A DNA stretch of 64,000 nt from Cyanomargarita calcarea GSE-NOS-MK-12-04C (GTDB lineage Bacteria; Cyanobacteriota; Cyanobacteriia; Cyanobacteriales; Nostocaceae), in assembly GCA_019359595.1 (NCBI GenBank), contig JAHHGZ010000028.1, positions 1 to 64,000 of the forward strand, in the 5' to 3' direction. A program made the position numbers and the translations under genes. The notes beneath the pieces were generated by a model. It did not search any database. It was not told where the DNA came from and saw only the letters and a list, made by a program, of their open reading frames with translations. Positions 54,829 through 64,000 of the stretch are shown in pieces (position 1 is the stretch's first letter; each line of letters starts with the position of its first letter).

Positions 54829-57750
54829 ATGGTAAAAACTGAACAAGTTCAAATTCCCAAAATTGCCATAGTCGGAATGGATACTCACTTAGGAACATCC
54901 AATGGATTGGATATTTTTGAGCGCAGTATCTATGAGGGAACTCAGCACTTTATTCCCGTTCCGTCTCAGCGATGGCAAGGAGTAGAAAAGCAAGAAAATT
55001 TACTTAAAAAATACAATTTTGAAAGTAGTGTAGCACCTGATGGTGCATATATCAAAGATTTTGAACTCGATGCCTTGCGTTTCAAAATACCGTCTGAGCA
55101 AGTGGAGAAATTAAACCATGAAAAACTGTTGATGCTCAAGGTGGCTGATAATGCTCTCAAAGATGCAGGACTTAATAAAGGAACCAGGGTAGCAATTGTT
55201 ATTGTTACGCCAGCAGAAGTTTCTCTTAGCCATTCTCAGGAAAGAGGGGAGTTACTTTCTGAACACTTTCCTGAACTCGAAAGTATTGCGAAAGATAGTA
55301 TTTACAACCTGATAGGAACCAGTCAATATAAATGTAACAACGAAAACGTCCTGACTAATTGTATTTCCAATCTGTGGAATTTCGCTGGGCCTTCATTCAC
55401 ACTGACAGCCGAACAAAATTCTGTTTGCAAAGCCTTGGATCTTGCACAAAAGCTACTCTCTATTAGAGAAGTCGATGCTGTGCTTGTGGGTGCCGTTGAA
55501 CTAGCTGGCGAGGCTTCTAGGGTTTTACTGCGAAATCAAATCGCAAAAGTTAACACAGGTGTAAATACCCTCAGTTTTGACCAAAATGCCAATGGCTGGA
55601 TAGTCGGTGAGGGTGCCGCCGCTGTAGTGTTGAAACTCCACGAAACAGCAAAACGAAAAAACGATCGCATTTATGCGGTGATTGATGCCATCAGTCTTTT
55701 GGAAGAAAATACTTCTAACAAACTCGATAGTTGCTCGCCACTCTCTGACTGGGAAGCAATAACGCAAGTTAGTCAACACGCTTTCCAGTTAGCAGGTATC
55801 AAAGCAAAAGACATTGGTTATTTAGAAGTTTTTGGTAGTGGAATTATACAACAAGATGAGTCAGAAATCAAGGGTTTGCTCCAGGCTTATCAGACTTATG
55901 AACCGAACTTAAGCTGTGCGATCGGCAGTGTAAAAGCCAATATCGGTCATACCTATGCCGTCTCGGGAATAGTCAGTCTAGTTAAAACAGCGCTCTGTTT
56001 GTATTATCGTTATATTCCCGCAGTTCCTCAGTGGTCTGCCCCCAAGCCTTTAGATTTTTTGGGTTCATTTTGGCACTTAAGTCCATTTTATGTTGCTACT
56101 GAATCAAAACCCTGGTTTTTAGAAAAAGGAGCCATTAAAAGAATAGCTGCCATTAACAGCATAGAGATAGATGGAAATTACGCGCATTTAATTTTGTCGG
56201 AAGAACCAAATCAGAAAAAACACAGCAGCAGGTATTTAGAGCAAACACCTTTTTATCTTTTTGCGATCGCCGCTGAAGATCGTTCTAGCTTACTAGATCA
56301 AATTTACGCTCTCCAACAAAATATCGAAGATTGTTCTTCCTTATCAGCTTGTGCCACTCAAACTTTTGAAGCTTTTGAAAAACGGCAAAATTCAACTTAC
56401 GCATTAGCAATACTCGGACGTAATAAAGATGAATTGAAGCGAGAAATTCAGTACTCTCTTAAGGGTATTGCTGATGCCTTTAATCTCAAGAAAGACTGGC
56501 AAACTCCTACAGGCAGTTATTTTACGGCAAAACCACTAGGTCGCCAAGGCAAAATCGCTTTCGTTTACCCTGGTGCCTTCAATTCTTATATCGGAATCGG
56601 TCGGAATCTCTTCCGCTTGTTTCCCCAAATTTATGATGACCTGGTAATCAGGAGCGTTTACAGCCGTGTCGCTAATATAGAGAAAGTTCTCTATCCCAGA
56701 AGCTTAAATAAAATTTCCAAAAGGCAACTGGAAACCCTGGAACAGCAATTGATAGATGATACAATAGCAATGCTAGAATCTGAAGCAGGCTTTGCTGGAC
56801 TCTTCACTACAATTCTGAAAGATTATTTCAAAATCCAGCCCCAATGTGCCTTTGGGTATAGCCTAGGGGAAACTAGTATGATGATTGCTCAAGGGATCTG
56901 GACTAGCTTTTGCGAAGGTAGCGATAACTTGAACTCATCTCAACTATTTAAAACACGGCTATCAGGTTCCAAGAACGCAGCTCGTGAGTATTGGGGATTG
57001 CCTCAAATACTGGAAGATGCAGGCGAAGAGTTTTGGAGCAATCATATTCTGATGGCGACTCCATCCCAAGTCAGAGAATGTCTCAAACATGAGAATCGGG
57101 TGTATTTAGCTCTGATAAATACACCAGAAGAAGTTGTGATTGCTGGTGATACAAAAGCTTGCTTGAGAGTGATTGAAACCTTAAATTGCGATGCTTTACG
57201 GATTCCCGGTAAGCATATAATTCATTGCGAGCCAATGCACTCTGAGTACGATGAACTCGTAAAACTAAACACCTTACCGCTCCAAAATGTAACAGATACT
57301 GTTTTTTATTCTGCAGCAGAGTATCAACCCATTCAGATCCGTGACAGCCATACTGTTGGTCACAACATCGCCAAAGTCATGTGTCAACAGATTGATTTTC
57401 CTCGGCTAATTAACCGTGTTTACGAAGATGGCACCAGAATATTTATCGAAGTTGGGGCCGGCAGTAACTGTTCGAGATGGATTGACAGAACTCTCAAACC
57501 GAAAGAACACGTCGTAGCGTCAATAAATAAAAGAAGTGTAGACGATCGCACTTCTATTGTCAGACTCTTAGCAAAGCTCCTGAGCCATCGGGTTGAGATG
57601 GATTTATCACCACTGTATTCTCAGGTGCCAGAAACTTTTATTCAAAACCAGTCAATAGTCAAAAATATAACTTTGGGCAGATGCGAGATTAATTCCACAT
57701 CATTGAGCCAGAAAACCGTCAAGGATACATCTTCAAATTCTCGGTTGTGA
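54829..57750 (+). CDS. HglC/PfaB-like protein: ketosynthase with Gln active site, plus acyltransferase
   Basis: 973 residues in two parts. The KS part (about 10-460) keeps the fold (IAIVGMDTHL, SVKANIGHTYAVSGIVSLVK), but the nucleophile Cys is Gln 196 (FTLTAEQNSVCKALD) and the first catalytic His is replaced (LEVFGSGIIQQDESE). Gln at this position is known from decarboxylating KSQ and chain-length-factor domains, so it cannot condense. The AT part (about 580-930) has AFVYPGAFNSYIGIG and GYSLGETSMM, with the nucleophile Ser in GYSLGE instead of GHSxGE. The arrangement matches HglC and PfaB proteins. It probably pairs with the HglE-like synthase. The C-terminal linker of relatives is missing and may be supplied by the next gene. 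Confidence 0.85.
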   Translation: MVKTEQVQIPKIAIVGMDTHLGTSNGLDIFERSIYEGTQHFIPVPSQRWQGVEKQENLLKKYNFESSVAPDGAYIKDFELDALRFKIPSEQVEKLNHEKLLMLKVADNALKDAGLNKGTRVAIVIVTPAEVSLSHSQERGELLSEHFPELESIAKDSIYNLIGTSQYKCNNENVLTNCISNLWNFAGPSFTLTAEQNSVCKALDLAQKLLSIREVDAVLVGAVELAGEASRVLLRNQIAKVNTGVNTLSFDQNANGWIVGEGAAAVVLKLHETAKRKNDRIYAVIDAISLLEENTSNKLDSCSPLSDWEAITQVSQHAFQLAGIKAKDIGYLEVFGSGIIQQDESEIKGLLQAYQTYEPNLSCAIGSVKANIGHTYAVSGIVSLVKTALCLYYRYIPAVPQWSAPKPLDFLGSFWHLSPFYVATESKPWFLEKGAIKRIAAINSIEIDGNYAHLILSEEPNQKKHSSRYLEQTPFYLFAIAAEDRSSLLDQIYALQQNIEDCSSLSACATQTFEAFEKRQNSTYALAILGRNKDELKREIQYSLKGIADAFNLKKDWQTPTGSYFTAKPLGRQGKIAFVYPGAFNSYIGIGRNLFRLFPQIYDDLVIRSVYSRVANIEKVLYPRSLNKISKRQLETLEQQLIDDTIAMLESEAGFAGLFTTILKDYFKIQPQCAFGYSLGETSMMIAQGIWTSFCEGSDNLNSSQLFKTRLSGSKNAAREYWGLPQILEDAGEEFWSNHILMATPSQVRECLKHENRVYLALINTPEEVVIAGDTKACLRVIETLNCDALRIPGKHIIHCEPMHSEYDELVKLNTLPLQNVTDTVFYSAAEYQPIQIRDSHTVGHNIAKVMCQQIDFPRLINRVYEDGTRIFIEVGAGSNCSRWIDRTLKPKEHVVASINKRSVDDRTSIVRLLAKLLSHRVEMDLSPLYSQVPETFIQNQSIVKNITLGRCEINSTSLSQKTVKDTSSNSRL

Positions 57751-57818
57751 AGTCCTTGGTATGGACAATATCGGTAATTTTGGGTTGAATATTACTACAT
57801 TTCAAGGAATTTGAAAAA

Positions 57819-58214
57819 ATGAATTCATCTTTGCTCGAAAACGGGATAAAAAGTCCCGAAAATGTCTCGACTATAAATCACTTTCTTTTGGAGGCTATAC
57901 CTGAGCTTAATATCACCGAAGATAGCGAATCTGCGATTTTTGAACCTGAAGAACAATTACAAAATTACGAAGTTATTTTAGAGCAACATGACAATTCTCA
58001 ATACATTCTGCCTTCTGTTTCGACAACTCACACCGAGGATAGCGAATCTCTACTACCAAATTTACGCAATCCTTTGTACCAAAAACTGAGTCAAAATGCT
58101 TCCAGTATGACCAAATCCCACGCGGCTTTTTTGCAGGCACGACAGGAATCTCTACACCAAATAAGCGCTCTAATTCAGCTTCAGATGGATTTTTGCAAAC
58201 AGTTATTCCCTTAA
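57819..58214 (+). CDS. small linker-like protein of the polyketide locus
   Basis: 131 residues, mostly disordered and acidic, ending in a helical segment (NASSMTKSHAAFLQARQESL, then HQISALIQLQMDFCKQLFP). That segment resembles the helical linkers found inside the HglE-like synthase, which read HEQYLNHQTEYTKNFFQL, and those at the ends of HglC/PfaB proteins. A repeated motif TEDSESxI/L occurs twice. It may be a detached docking piece of the preceding protein. ATG at 57819 after AAGGAAT. Confidence 0.65.
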   Translation: MNSSLLENGIKSPENVSTINHFLLEAIPELNITEDSESAIFEPEEQLQNYEVILEQHDNSQYILPSVSTTHTEDSESLLPNLRNPLYQKLSQNASSMTKSHAAFLQARQESLHQISALIQLQMDFCKQLFP

Positions 58215-58280
58215 TATGGCAATTCTAAATACAGGAGTGAGATTCTCTGCTTTTTCCATCAAAGAATACCTATTTAATTA

Positions 58281-58478
58281 ACCGCCAAGTACGCCAAGTA
58301 CGCCAAGTATGCCATAGGCGCTGAACGCCTTCCGTTTCGGTAGAAAGAAAACAGAGAGATACAGGTAACCTTGTACTGCTTCGAGATTAGTAGTCTGTCA
58401 CACAAACTTTGATGGATGAATCAAATTATCAATATTTATTCTCTTCTCTTCCTTGGCGTACTTGGCGTACTTGGCGGT
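58281..58478. mobile_element. 198-bp inverted-repeat element
   Basis: Perfect 27-base ends (accgccaagtacgccaagta and so on at 58281-58307; its exact complement at 58452-58478), themselves made of a nine-base tandem repeat. Just inside the left end is the reverse complement of the ctaccgaaacggaaggcg module found in the elements at 10667 and 46433. No gene inside. It lies in the 429-base gap before pfaD. Confidence 0.65.
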
Positions 58479-58643
58479 TCAATTCTTCCCTCACAAAATT
58501 AATGTGGTGGACTACTAACCTCCGATCCCGTGACATCAAGGGCACAAAAACAGACCAAATGAGTAATTTAATCTAAAAAAGCAGAAAAACTTATCAACCC
58601 AAATTCCTGTTAAAACCTTTCCTATAATTAGAGGATTAAAAAC

Positions 58644-60320
58644 GTGAATGGTTACAAAGCTATACTGAAGAAAAGCGCCAATAGTCTAAAAACCTCACAA
58701 TTTTTTCACAACCAAAATCAAGTCTGGCAAGGTTCTTTAGATTCCATATCATTTGATGAAGAAGGGATAAAACTTAAACTACTGAATATAAATAAACCTT
58801 GTTATATTATCAGGTTTGAAGGGCAAATTGGCGTAACCAATGAAGGTTACTTGTACCATTCCAATAATGGAAAAATCGGACAGGTAGAAATGCTAATGGC
58901 TGTTCCACCACTGCCGATTCAACAATTAGGCGATCCAACTTTCCTAGACTTTCATGGGGTAAAATATGCATATGCCACTGGTGCGATGGCTCATGGCATT
59001 GCTTCTGAGGAACTGGTCATTACTCTAGGGAAACAGAGAATTTTGAGTTCATTTGGTGCTGGAGGTTTATCTCTTTCCCGTGTCGAAGCAGCCATTAAGC
59101 GCATTCAAGAAGCTCTGCCGCAAGGCCCTTATGTTTTTAATTTGCTCCACAGTCCCAATGAACCTAGAATTGAACGGGGTGCAGTCGATTTGTATCTCAA
59201 ATATGATGTCAGAACCCTAGAAGCTTCTGCCTTCATGGATTTAACTGACAACATTGTCTACTACCGAGCGGCTGGACTAAGTTTGAATCCAGCCAATCAA
59301 ATTGAAATAAAAAATAAAATAATTGCCAAAATTTCTCGTAGAGAAGTTGCAACGAAATTTCTGCAACCGGCTCCTACAAAAATTCTCCGACAACTTGTTG
59401 AACAAGGTTTAATCAGTCAATTACAGGCAAGCCTAGCGGAAGAAATTCCAATGGCAGACGATATCACTGTAGAAGCTGATTCTGGGGGTCATACAGATAA
59501 TCGTCCTTTGGTCTGTCTCTTACCTTCTATTTTGGAATTGAGAGATGAAATTCAAAGAAAATATTGTTATGCCAAACCTGTCCGAATTGGAGTTGCAGGA
59601 GGAATTGCAACTCCACAATCAGCATTAGCTGCGTTTATGATGGGTGCTGCTTATATTATGACCGGCTCTATTAACCAGTCCTGCATTGAAGCCGGGACTT
59701 CTGAATATACTAAACAATTGCTTGCTCAAGCCGAGATGGCTGACGTGATGATGGCTCCGGCAGCAGATATGTTTGAAATGGGGGTAAAACTTCAAGTCCT
59801 CAAAAGAGGGACTCTTTTTGGGCTACGGGCACAAAAATTGTTTGATTTATACAAAACCTATGACTCAATTGAAGACATTCCCCTGGAAGAAAGGGAAAAA
59901 TTAGAAAAACAAATTTTTAAAAAAAGTCTGGAAACCGTCTGGGAGGATACTACAGCTTATTTGTCACAACAAAGCCCCGAGAAATTAATTAGGGCTGCTA
60001 AGAATCCGAAACTGAAGATGGCTCTCATTTTCCGCTGGTATCTCGGATTGTCGTCCCGCTGGTCTAACTCTGGAGAAAAAGGTCGGGAAATTGATTATCA
60101 AATCTGGTGTGGACCTGCGATGGGCAGTTTTAATGACTGGGTGAGGGGTTCTTACATGGCTGAACAGAACAATCGGAAAGTCGTGGATGTTGCGAACCAC
60201 ATAATGACCGGAGCCACATTTTTATACCGAATGCAAAGTTTAAAAATCCAGGGGCTACAAGTACCAATTCAATTGGGCCAATACCGTCCAATCCCACTGA
60301 CATCGGAGGTATCAAAATGA
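58644..60320 (+). CDS. pfaD: PfaD-family enoyl reductase
   Basis: A 558-residue flavoprotein of the PfaD / nitronate-monooxygenase-like TIM-barrel family, which reduces enoyl chains on the ACPs of PUFA synthases and of some trans-acting polyketide systems. Typical segments are SSFGAGGLSLSRVEAAIKRI, YVFNLLHSPNEPRIERGAVD, EADSGGHTDNRPLVCLLPS and GAAYIMTGSINQSCIEAGTS. The HglE-like and modular PKS genes have no ER of their own in what is visible, so this enzyme supplies the activity in trans. GTG start after AGAGGA. The stop overlaps the ACP gene (ATGA). Confidence 0.92.
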   Translation: MNGYKAILKKSANSLKTSQFFHNQNQVWQGSLDSISFDEEGIKLKLLNINKPCYIIRFEGQIGVTNEGYLYHSNNGKIGQVEMLMAVPPLPIQQLGDPTFLDFHGVKYAYATGAMAHGIASEELVITLGKQRILSSFGAGGLSLSRVEAAIKRIQEALPQGPYVFNLLHSPNEPRIERGAVDLYLKYDVRTLEASAFMDLTDNIVYYRAAGLSLNPANQIEIKNKIIAKISRREVATKFLQPAPTKILRQLVEQGLISQLQASLAEEIPMADDITVEADSGGHTDNRPLVCLLPSILELRDEIQRKYCYAKPVRIGVAGGIATPQSALAAFMMGAAYIMTGSINQSCIEAGTSEYTKQLLAQAEMADVMMAPAADMFEMGVKLQVLKRGTLFGLRAQKLFDLYKTYDSIEDIPLEEREKLEKQIFKKSLETVWEDTTAYLSQQSPEKLIRAAKNPKLKMALIFRWYLGLSSRWSNSGEKGREIDYQIWCGPAMGSFNDWVRGSYMAEQNNRKVVDVANHIMTGATFLYRMQSLKIQGLQVPIQLGQYRPIPLTSEVSK

Positions 60321-60619
60321 GTTTTGAGCCTGTTACGGTATCTTGGACTGCTGAAGCTATTCAAGCCTGGATAGTTTCCCTGCTTGCCGAAAAGTTGGAC
60401 ATCAATCCCAACGACATAGATGTTGAGGCACCTTTTCAAAGCTTCGACCTAAATTCAGTCGATGCAATGGTTATTTTGAGCAAATTGGAGAAGAGGCTTG
60501 GATATCCCTTGTCTCCGACCTTAGTGTGGAACTATCCCACGATTGAATTGCTGTCTCAGCGTCTAGCTCAGGAGGCTGATAGTTTGGAGTCCGTCTCCTT
60601 AGTTGATGCGGAGGCTTAA
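60317..60619 (+). CDS. free-standing acyl carrier protein
   Basis: A 100-residue carrier protein with the phosphopantetheine serine in FDLNSVDAMVILSKLEKRLG. Asn-Ser replaces the commoner Asp-Ser, as in ACPs of cis-acting modular PKSs and of Pup/Ppc-type pathways. The flanking helices are complete (WIVSLLAEKLDINPNDIDVE, VWNYPTIELLSQRL). The ATGA overlap with pfaD and the two-base gap to the next PKS gene indicate one translationally coupled unit. It probably hands the chain from the HglE/PfaD part to the modular PKS. Confidence 0.9.
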   Translation: MSFEPVTVSWTAEAIQAWIVSLLAEKLDINPNDIDVEAPFQSFDLNSVDAMVILSKLEKRLGYPLSPTLVWNYPTIELLSQRLAQEADSLESVSLVDAEA

Positions 60620-60621
60620 AG

Positions 60622-63600
60622 ATGGAACCAATTGCAATTATTGGCATGAGTTGTCGCTTTCCTGGTGCCAAGAACCCAGAGAAGTTTTGGCAGATGATGT
60701 CTGATGGGGTGGATGCGATTACTGAGATACCTCCAGACCGTTGGGATGTAGACAGGTTCTACGACTCGAAACTTGCTCAGGGGAAGATGAATACTCGTTG
60801 GGGCGGCTTTTTGGAACAAGTGGATCAATTTGACCCCCATTTCTTCGGAATCGCACCCCGTGAGGCGATGTACATAGACCCTCAGCAACGGCTTTTACTT
60901 GAGGTGGGTTGGGAGGCCCTGGAGGATGCCGGACAGGTAATAGAACAGCTCGCCCGCAGTAGTACAGGGGTGTTTGTTGGTATCTCCTGCAACGATTATC
61001 ATCAACATTGTCGAGAGGGTTACAGCGAAATTAATCCCTACATGGCTACAGGGAATGCTTTTAGTATCGCAGCTAACCGCCTCTCATATATGTTTGATCT
61101 GAGGGGACCGAGTATGGCAATTGATACTGCCTGTTCCTCGTCATTAGTTGCCGTGCATCTTGCGTGTCAGAGTTTACGCAGTGGAGAGTCTAACCTGGTC
61201 TTGGCAGGTGGTGTAAATCTGCTTCTGTCTCCCGAATTAACTATCATCCTTTCCCAAGCTCAGATGATGTCTCCCGATGGGCGATGTAAGACGTTTGATG
61301 CCAGCGCCAACGGTTATGTCCGGGGGGAAGGTTGCGGTATAGTAGTTCTCAAACGTCTGTCGGATGCGAAAAGGGATAAGGATAAGATTATTGCCCTGAT
61401 CAAGGGTTCAGCCATTAACCAGGATGGTCGCAGCTATGGGCTTACCGCTCCCAATGGCCCCTCCCAGGAAGCACTCATCCGCCAAGCCTTGGGGAACGCC
61501 AAAGTCGCAGCATCTCAAATTGGCTATGTCGAAGTTCATGGCACAGGCACTTCCTTGGGAGATCCAATTGAAGCGGAAGCCTTGGGAACTGTATTGTCTG
61601 AAGGTCGCCCTCCTGGTAACCGTTGTGCTGTGGGTTCGGTCAAAACTAACATCGGTCATTTAGAGTCAGCGGCTGGCATTGCCGGTCTGATTAAGGTGGC
61701 GCTAATGTTACAGCACCGAAAAATACCAGCAAGTCTGCATTTCCAAAAACCGAATCCTTATATCCCCTTTGACAAACTTCCTCTGAAGGTGCAACAGACT
61801 CTGGAACCCTGGTCTGATAATGGCGAGGCTGCTTTGGCTGGAGTTAGTTCCTTCGGTTTTGGCGGCACCAACTCCCACATCATCCTAGAAGAATTTTCCC
61901 CTCTTGAAGCTAGGCAAGGGAGCGGGGAGCCAGGGAGCAGGGGGACAAATACAGAATCAGATTCGACCCGGATCGCAAAGTTGCACCCAACCAAGAACGG
62001 TATAGATGGGGACTTAAACCGCAAGCGGCACATAGGCATTCCCCCTGCTCCCCTGCCTCTTCTACTACCACTTTCTGCCCGTAGCCCAGAAGCTCTGCGA
62101 TCGCTCGCTAAAAAGTATCAGGAATTTTTTGCTAACACCACAGTATCTCTAGAAGATATCTGTTACACTGCTAGCATACGGCGCAGTCACAATGACCACC
62201 GTCTAAGCCTAGTATTTCACAACCGTGACGAACTAACCAAATCCTTAAATGGGTTTTTGCTATTTGGAGCTATTCCTGGTTTATCTTCCGGTCACAAACA
62301 ACGCAACCACCACCAAAAGCTAGTTTTTGTCTTTTCGGGTCAAGGACCGCAATGGTGGGCGATGGGACGCGAATTGTTATCCTCTGAAAGGGTTTTTCGA
62401 GCGACCCTAGAACAGTGTGACGCTCTACTAGCTCCACTAGCTAGCTGGTCACTGATGGAGGAACTAACCGCTGATGAATCCCAGTCCCGTTTGGGAGAAA
62501 CAGAGATTGCCCAACCAGCCATTTTTGCTTTGCAAGTTGCTCTAGCAGCTTTGTGGCGCTCTTGGGGAGTAGAACCTAGTGCCATTGTCGGACACAGCCT
62601 TGGAGAAGTCGCTGCCGCTTATGTCGCTGGGGCACTTAGCTTGCAAGATGCGGTGCGAGTTGTCTTCCACCGGGGTCGCCTAATGCAGCAGGGGATGGGT
62701 CTAGGGAAGATGGCGGCAGTTCCTTTGTCAGCCTTGGAAGTAGAGGATCTGTTGGCGTCTTATGCAGGCCGTCTGTCCATTGCTGCCATCAACAGTCCCA
62801 CCTCCATTGTTTTATCTGGGGAGGCTGCCGCACTGGAGGAAGTGATTCAATCCCTTGAGGAACGGCAAATTTTCTCTAAGTTTCTGCCAGTCAATTATGC
62901 TTTCCACAGCCCTCAGATGGAGCCATATCAAGACGAATATATGCGATCGCTCCAGGGAATCAATCCGCAAGCGGCATCAATCCCGATTATTTCCACAATT
63001 ACAGGTAAGGCACAGGATGGTCGAGAGTTTAATTCTGACTATTGGAGACGCAGCATTCGGGAACCAGTACAATTTGCCGCAGCAATAGAGCAACTTGGAA
63101 AGACCAAGCACGACCTATTTATAGAATTGAGTCCCCACCCAGTTCTGGCAATGAACATCTCCCAATGTCTGCGGGCTAGCTCTGGGGAGGGAGTTGTGCT
63201 ACCTTCTCTACGACGACAGGAAGCAGAGAAGTTTGTCATGTTGCATTCTCTCGGTTCCCTATATACGTTAGGCTACCCAATAAAATGGCATAAGTTCTAT
63301 CCCAAAGGAGGAAGGTGTGTGTCCTTACCTTCCTATCCCTGGCAGCGAGAACGTTACTGGGTGGGAAAAGAGAATGTTTCAGTATCTGTTTCTTCCTCTT
63401 TTGCTGTTTCTTCCGTCAATGTTACCGAATTAGAATTAGAGTTTAGTATCACTAAAGCTCAGTTTTTGGCTGCACAACCACAAGAGCGTCAGCAGTTGCT
63501 GGAGTCTTATCTAAGGGCACTTTTAGCCAAAGTGATGGGGTTGTCTGCCGCTAAAGTGGACTTGGATGTGCCTCTTTATAGCCTGGGACTCGACTCGTTG

Positions 63601-64000
63601 ATGGCTATTGAACTGAAGAAACGGATTGAAAAAGACTTAGAAGTATTTATTGCTCTAGAGTATTTCGTTGGTCTTAATGTTGCTCAGTTTGTCCAGCAGC
63701 TTATCTTGCTAATCGAGGGGAAAGCTTTGCCAGAACCACAAGAGGAGGTTTCTCAACCCAATCTCTGGTTTAGCCGCAAGCAGCCAAATCCACGAGCTTG
63801 CTTGCGTCTATTCTGCTTTTCCTATGCTGGAGGTGGTGCTTCAATCTTTAATTCTTGGTCAAAAGAGCTACCACCAGAGATAGAAGTTTGCCCGATTCAG
63901 TTACCTGGGAGAGAAGAGCGATTGGGGGAATCTCCCTTTACTCGTCTAGCACCGCTAATTCAGACCCTAGTTCCGCTTATAAGTCCTTATCTAGATATTT
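60622..64000 (+). CDS. modular type I PKS: KS-AT-ACP-TE (partial, runs off window)
   Basis: At least 1126 residues, open at the window end. KS with Cys 171 (DTACSSSL), His 306 (EVHGTGT) and His 346 (IGHLESAAG). AT with Ser 659 (GHSLGE) and the substrate motif YAFHSP, which favours malonyl over methylmalonyl. ACP with Ser 992 ([12 protein letters not shown]). The thioesterase starts at about 1060 ([19 protein letters not shown]) and is of the grisorin/type II-like alpha/beta class; its nucleophile lies beyond the window. ATG at 60622 follows GGAGG. No KR, DH or ER lies between AT and ACP, so the added unit should keep its beta-keto group. A 50-residue repeat-derived insertion lies between KS and AT. 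Confidence 0.93.
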   Translation, partial: MEPIAIIGMSCRFPGAKNPEKFWQMMSDGVDAITEIPPDRWDVDRFYDSKLAQGKMNTRWGGFLEQVDQFDPHFFGIAPREAMYIDPQQRLLLEVGWEALEDAGQVIEQLARSSTGVFVGISCNDYHQHCREGYSEINPYMATGNAFSIAANRLSYMFDLRGPSMAIDTACSSSLVAVHLACQSLRSGESNLVLAGGVNLLLSPELTIILSQAQMMSPDGRCKTFDASANGYVRGEGCGIVVLKRLSDAKRDKDKIIALIKGSAINQDGRSYGLTAPNGPSQEALIRQALGNAKVAASQIGYVEVHGTGTSLGDPIEAEALGTVLSEGRPPGNRCAVGSVKTNIGHLESAAGIAGLIKVALMLQHRKIPASLHFQKPNPYIPFDKLPLKVQQTLEPWSDNGEAALAGVSSFGFGGTNSHIILEEFSPLEARQGSGEPGSRGTNTESDSTRIAKLHPTKNGIDGDLNRKRHIGIPPAPLPLLLPLSARSPEALRSLAKKYQEFFANTTVSLEDICYTASIRRSHNDHRLSLVFHNRDELTKSLNGFLLFGAIPGLSSGHKQRNHHQKLVFVFSGQGPQWWAMGRELLSSERVFRATLEQCDALLAPLASWSLMEELTADESQSRLGETEIAQPAIFALQVALAALWRSWGVEPSAIVGHSLGEVAAAYVAGALSLQDAVRVVFHRGRLMQQGMGLGKMAAVPLSALEVEDLLASYAGRLSIAAINSPTSIVLSGEAAALEEVIQSLEERQIFSKFLPVNYAFHSPQMEPYQDEYMRSLQGINPQAASIPIISTITGKAQDGREFNSDYWRRSIREPVQFAAAIEQLGKTKHDLFIELSPHPVLAMNISQCLRASSGEGVVLPSLRRQEAEKFVMLHSLGSLYTLGYPIKWHKFYPKGGRCVSLPSYPWQRERYWVGKENVSVSVSSSFAVSSVNVTELELEFSITKAQFLAAQPQERQQLLESYLRALLAKVMGLSAAKVDLDVPLYSLGLDSLMAIELKKRIEKDLEVFIALEYFVGLNVAQFVQQLILLIEGKALPEPQEEVSQPNLWFSRKQPNPRACLRLFCFSYAGGGASIFNSWSKELPPEIEVCPIQLPGREERLGESPFTRLAPLIQTLVPLISPYLDI

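Noticed and set aside
1-64000. tRNA, rRNA or riboswitch genes
   Set aside because: I found no cloverleaf, rRNA-like stretch or known riboswitch core by eye. A tRNAscan-SE and Rfam run would be needed to exclude small ones.

Overview
The window looks like chromosomal DNA of a filamentous, heterocyst-forming cyanobacterium of the Nostoc/Anabaena type. The palindrome GCGATCGC (HIP1) is frequent throughout. There is a Mg-chelatase subunit for chlorophyll, a PEP-CTERM surface protein, DevBCA-type exporter genes, and many heptanucleotide STRR arrays of the kind known from heterocystous cyanobacteria. Most of this rests on family recognition by eye; no search was run.

Layout. 0-6.5 kb: small membrane protein, chlI, a broken ImmA/IrrE-like remnant, then two ATPase genes in tandem (a P-loop ATPase and a 931-aa TPR/nSTAND1 protein with a C-terminal membrane helix). 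6.5-23 kb: mixed metabolic and accessory genes: SnoaL-like, quinone-oxidoreductase-like, Asp-hydroxylase-like and hydantoinase-like proteins, a PEP-CTERM protein, a cupin, a VOC protein, a peptidoglycan-binding protein, an XRE regulator divergent from a Nostoc-type hypothetical, hisS, an aldehyde dehydrogenase, a nitrilase-fold protein lacking its nucleophile, a lipoprotein and an NmrA-like reductase. 24.8-30.1 kb: a sensory block with an ethylene-receptor-like histidine kinase, two response regulators, and a hybrid kinase that starts with an AhpD-like domain and carries a probable cyanobacteriochrome GAF. 30.2-35.7 kb: a CUT2 (ribose/fructose class) ABC importer followed by an OprB-type porin. 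36.5-38.5 kb: a Uma2-family nuclease and an LD-carboxypeptidase.

38.6-64 kb is the most remarkable part. It holds a DevBCA exporter, a phosphopantetheinyl transferase, a DUF3102 protein and a polyketide locus built from PUFA-synthase/heterocyst-glycolipid-type parts: an HglE-like synthase (KS-AT-ACP-ACP-KR-DH), a methyltransferase, an HglC/PfaB-like protein whose ketosynthase has Gln in place of Cys, a small linker-like protein, a PfaD enoyl reductase, a free ACP, and a conventional modular PKS (KS-AT-ACP-TE) that runs off the window end. The reading proposed here is that the PPTase activates the ACPs, the HglE/HglC/PfaD set builds a reduced acyl chain, the free ACP and modular PKS extend it, the TE releases it, and DevBCA may export it.

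Repeats are a second theme. There are MITE-like elements with AGGACTTACGC ends (one immediately upstream of the first PKS gene), a 198-bp inverted-repeat element sharing an internal module with them, four copies of an AGATYCCCGACTTC hairpin, STRR arrays that supply stop codons to two genes, and TTGC-containing repeats spaced 11 bp apart at four places between 37 and 46 kb.
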